Shown here: piece by piece, positions 60,919 through 64,000 of the stretch
Layout of the letters: the number at the start of each line of letters is the position of its first letter
Position numbering within the stretch: the stretch's first letter is position 1
Origin: Rhizophagus clarus
Taxonomy: Eukaryota; Glomeromycota; Glomeromycetes; Glomerales; Glomeraceae
DNA length: 64,000 nt
Direction: 5' to 3'
Assembly (NCBI GenBank): GCA_015698045.1
Contig: BLAL01000319.1
Coordinates: 744,001 to 808,000, forward strand
Translations under genes and position numbers: made by a program
Notes under the pieces: generated by a model
Told to the model about the DNA's origin: nothing
The model's input: only the letters and a program-made list of their open reading frames with translations
Databases searched by the model: none

Positions 60919-62105
60919 AATAAAGGAGTGTAAAAAAATAAAAAAAAAGTATTGTATCTACTAATAAAGGTGTACGTAGGACCTTGTGTTATTCTTTTGG
61001 CTGTAAGGCCACCTCGTGTAAACACGAAGACGAGGAGGTGAATATTTTCGTAAGTTGTAGTGTATGGGTGTGGAAACGAAATATAAAAAAGAAAGAAACC
61101 CTACACTCGTTAAAAGTAAAATACTGGTGTGTAGAACTTAACGACTCAACAGGGTGGGAGAAAACCAAGCGAAAAAAGGTGGGTAAAAAAAAAGGTGTAT
61201 AGTTGCTGCGGAATTCTATAAATATTGTTGTGAGTCGGAAAGATTATTTATCTGTATCATAATACTTGATGAATATGATTATAATTGATATATTATATCA
61301 TGTGAGTTTTTTCATCGATATATACCCCCCTGAAAAATATTCCAATGAAGGGAGAAGAAAATTATCCACAAAATTTCACAGTGTTATTTTTATATGAAAC
61401 AGCTAACTTTACATTATTTTAGCATAGAAATTTTTTTAATAATTTTAATAAAATTCAATTAGCCTTATCTCATTTAATGTAATATTAACCATAAAAAGGT
61501 GATTTTACTACCAAACATGGTAATCATCGCCTTAAAAGACATCCCTACTTCCTAGGTTAAGTAATAATAACTGATATAATAAATATATAATGTATTTAAT
61601 TTCATGAAAATCTTATTTTTGTTATTTCTTTATTTATTATGTATTTTATAATGATTCAAAACATTAATGTACATTTATTTTTGCAAAATTTACACTTAAA
61701 AGTTAATTATAGAATTACATTTAGTTAGAAATTGGATAATACATTGAATTGTCTCTTAACATGTCAAAAATATTTTGAACTAATCTTTTCTAATTAAATT
61801 ACTTTTTTAAGATAATTATTAGATTTTGAAACTAGTTAGTTATGACTATTATGACTGTGTGCAGGAGCAAAAAAAAACCTTTAAAAAATAAACTGAATTT
61901 GATATATTTTTATCTACTACCTTCTTCAACTTTGTCACCTCTTCTACCTTCTTCTTGTTCTCCTTACCTCTACTATATTATCTTTATCCTCTCTTCTTTG
62001 TTTGATTAAACCAGCCAACCATTGCAATAATGTTACTAAAGCACCGCCAATAAATAACCACCAATACTAGTACCAGCAGAAACACCACTACAATTATTAC
62101 AAGGA
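60919..62105. other. Intergenic DNA with remnants of a Gly/Ala-rich frame at its right end
   Basis: 60919-61300 continues the less AT-rich block without a clear frame; 61300-61980 is AT-rich. At 62035-62105 the minus strand reads GGYGGAVATAVCNPCNNCSG in another frame and continues to about 62037: this is the displaced C-terminal part of the frameshifted gene next door. Confidence 0.45.
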
Positions 62106-62341
62106 TTACAAACAGCAGTAGCAACAGCACCACCATATCCACCAACCACCAGCAACAGCAGCAGCACCACTGCCACTACGGGGAGCTAACGAGCTATCTG
62201 TTCATTACTATAAAATTTAGCGAAATAGCCTAAATATTTTAATCTACAATATAACTTACTCCGAAATTCCTTGCGTTGATATTTTGAGTTACAAATTAAA
62301 AATATCAAAAGTAAAAGAACATTTTTTGATGAAAATTTCAT
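62106..62341 (-). pseudogene. Frameshifted paralogue of the secreted Gly/Ala-rich protein
   Basis: Exon 1 (62260-62341) starts at ATG with a signal-peptide-like sequence (MKFSSKNVLLLLIFLICNS). The donor GTAAGTTATA is the same as in the plus-strand neighbour. Exon 2 starts at 62197 after AACAG and reads NSSLAPRSGSGAAAVAGG. It then changes to a Trp/Cys-rich run (WWIWWCCCY) and stops at 62106. In the neighbouring frame the same DNA codes GGYGGAVATA, so a single-base insertion near 62145 most likely broke it. The remaining product would be 57 residues. It stands head to head with the intact gene at 62732, 390 bp apart. Confidence 0.6.
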
Positions 62342-62731
62342 TCTTACTAAATTAAAAATTTTTTTTTTTTAAAAAAAATTATTCCACATTATTCTTTCAA
62401 AAGATGCACACAAATTGTTCGCATATATGCATAATACCCGAATTGCTGTGGGTCTTAGGGCATGATCATGGGGAAAGTTGGGCATGCGCATGATGAAAGT
62501 TGAGGCTGTTGAGCAACCTTTTTGTAACTACGGCGCCCCATACTATGCAGACGGATATTGTCCGAATTAGTTGCAGACGGGCCGGGTATCTAAATTGGGA
62601 ATTATTTTTTGTACCTTATGCCAATCCATACTAATATAATGTTGTTTTGTTTCTAACTTCACATGCTACTTTCACTTCTCTCTCACCTTTTATAAAAAAA
62701 AAAAAAAATTTGCAAATTCATAAATTACTGT

Positions 62732-63283
62732 ATGAGTAAGTCACAGAAAATTATTCTTTTACTTTTGGCCTTTTCAATTTTATTAATTTCAACATCAACT
62801 CAAGAAATTATTTCATATAGAGCACTATCAGATTCAGAGTAAGTTATAATTATTTGTATATTATAAAGATTATATTGCTATAACGATATATCTTATTAAA
62901 ATTTATACAGAAATGAATTAGTATCTCGTGGTAGTTCTGGTGGTGGAGGTGCTGCTGCTGCTGCTGGTAGTGGAGATGTTGCTGCTGCTGGTGGTGGTGG
63001 AGGTGCTGCTACTGCTGTTGGTGGAGGTGCGGCTATTGCTGATGATGGAGGTGCTGCTGCTGTCGGTGGAAAAGGTGCTGCTGCTACTTCTGGTGAAGCT
63101 ACTGCTGCTGCTTCTGGTGATGATATAGGTGCTGCAGCTGTTGCTGGTGGTGGTTGTGCTGTTGCTGCTGGTGGTGGTGGTTTTGTTGCTACTTGTTCTG
63201 ACGGCGTTTCTATTGTTGTTAGCATTTTTAGTTTTTGTCCAGTAGTTTTTACATCTTTTATTATAACTAATGCGGTAATTTAA
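62732..63283 (+). CDS. Small secreted Gly/Ala-rich protein with signal peptide
   Basis: Exons 62732-62838 and 62911-63283, joined over a 72 bp intron (GTAAGT...TACAG) that splits a Glu codon; 159 residues. N-terminal signal peptide about residues 1-25 (KIILLLLAFSILLISTSTQE). A short mature N-terminus (ALSDSENELVSRGSS) leads to about 75 residues made almost only of Gly, Ala, Val, Thr, Ser and Asp in blocks of GGGGAAAA type, encoded by GGT/GCT-rich DNA. The last 25 residues are hydrophobic with a Cys (VSIVVSIFSFCPVVF), which could be a GPI-attachment signal or membrane anchor. Longer frames on both strands over the GCT/GGT repeat are shadows. A cell-wall or secreted structural protein or effector is possible; the function is unknown. 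Confidence 0.75.
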
Positions 63284-64000
63284 ATACTTTTTTATTGTTT
63301 ATGTTTTCCATGTTTTCCACAATCTTTCGGAAATATCTTACTAAATGATTTATTGCAAAGAAAATCATTTTAAAGTTTAAACCATTTGTAATTTATCCAT
63401 TTTTAATAATATTTGTGCACATTTTTATGTTGTGCAATTGTGCACATTCAAAATCTAATGTGCATTGCGCACATATACGTTATGTAGAATTTAATTTAAT
63501 TCGATTTTATTTGCATCTTTTTATAATAAAAAATCAATTCGTTATTATCTATCTAATACATACCTATTCTTTGCAAATCAAAATCACCTAGTTATGATCA
63601 AGGTTTGGTCACGTCAGTCGTATGTATAAAATTGCCGTGTCGCATGTTAAGAAGTATAAATGTATTATCGAGATTATTTTTGAAATCATAATGTATTATC
63701 GAAATCATTAAAAAAATGATAGTTAAAATAATAATAAAAGATTTAAAATACATTGACAAAATCGCTATAATGTATTGTCAGATTTGTAAATAAATTTGTA
63801 AGTGTAAATATTGATACATATTTTTACATTCTAAAATTACAATTGTCCTCATTTGTCATTAAGAATGCAATACAGCATACAAACTTAATATTCTCATTTC
63901 CAAAAGCTCCACCTAAAATCTCCGTAAAATAAAGATAGAAATGTGGTTCTTTAAAAAGAAATACTAGTACTAGTTTCGTTGTTTCAATAAATTTGAAATT
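63284..64000. other. AT-rich DNA to the window end
   Basis: A cluster of tgtgca/tgcaca words lies at 63413-63476. No gene was seen. Confidence 0.5.

Noticed and set aside
62896-63225. 109-codon Pro/Ala-rich minus-strand frame, and a Leu/Val-rich plus-strand frame over the same DNA
   Set aside because: Both are shadows of the GGT/GCT repeat in the spliced Gly/Ala-rich gene, which has a signal peptide and clean splice sites.

Overview
This window looks like nuclear DNA of an arbuscular mycorrhizal fungus (Glomeromycotina, most like Rhizophagus). That is inferred from very AT-rich DNA, short spliceosomal introns (about 70-100 bp, GTAAGT/GTGAG...AG), long runs of near-identical BTB-TLDc and cytochrome P450 paralogues, and dense decayed transposon DNA. 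No bacterial, organellar, tRNA, rRNA or CRISPR feature was seen. Several long open frames begin at TTG or GTG; in a eukaryote these are not starts, so starts here were moved to the first sensible ATG and exons were joined at visible splice sites.

Layout. 1-3.9 kb: a broken BTB-TLDc first exon, a decayed BTB-SPRY gene and a second fragment of the same family. 3.9-7.8 kb: AT-rich, nearly empty. 8.0-9.4 kb: an intact BTB-SPRY gene. 9.8-28.1 kb: six two-exon BTB-BACK-TLDc genes, all on the minus strand, four of them in a tandem array with a 2.4 kb period. Between the first and second gene of the cluster the array is split by about 4.1 kb of inserted DNA: a 2.9 kb block with a decayed low-complexity gene, then a poly(A)-tailed retroposed sequence with an 18 bp target-site duplication. 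28.6-29.1 kb: a decayed mobile-element-like frame. 30.3-44.4 kb and 56.7-58.4 kb: five plus-strand P450 genes of one subfamily, four apparently intact and one with stacked lesions. 45-56 kb: a transposon graveyard. One decayed gene with a DDE-like core has been hit by several non-autonomous elements whose target duplications can be read exactly, because removing each element restores the host reading frame. 59.1-60.9 kb: a less AT-rich, unrecognised decayed gene interrupted by a 65 bp perfect-hairpin element. 62.1-63.3 kb: a head-to-head pair of small signal-peptide genes encoding Gly/Ala-rich secreted proteins; one is intact and one frameshifted.

How the genes work together. This is not an operon. 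BTB-BACK proteins are usually Cullin-3 adaptors, and TLDc or SPRY domains would recognise partners, so the BTB genes may form a diversifying set of ubiquitin-ligase adaptors. The P450s are membrane-anchored ER monooxygenases of unknown substrate. The TLDc genes share a promoter module with a TATA-like box, a GATCA dyad and a CGGWCCG site. Their protein differences are concentrated in two short patches of the TLDc domain.
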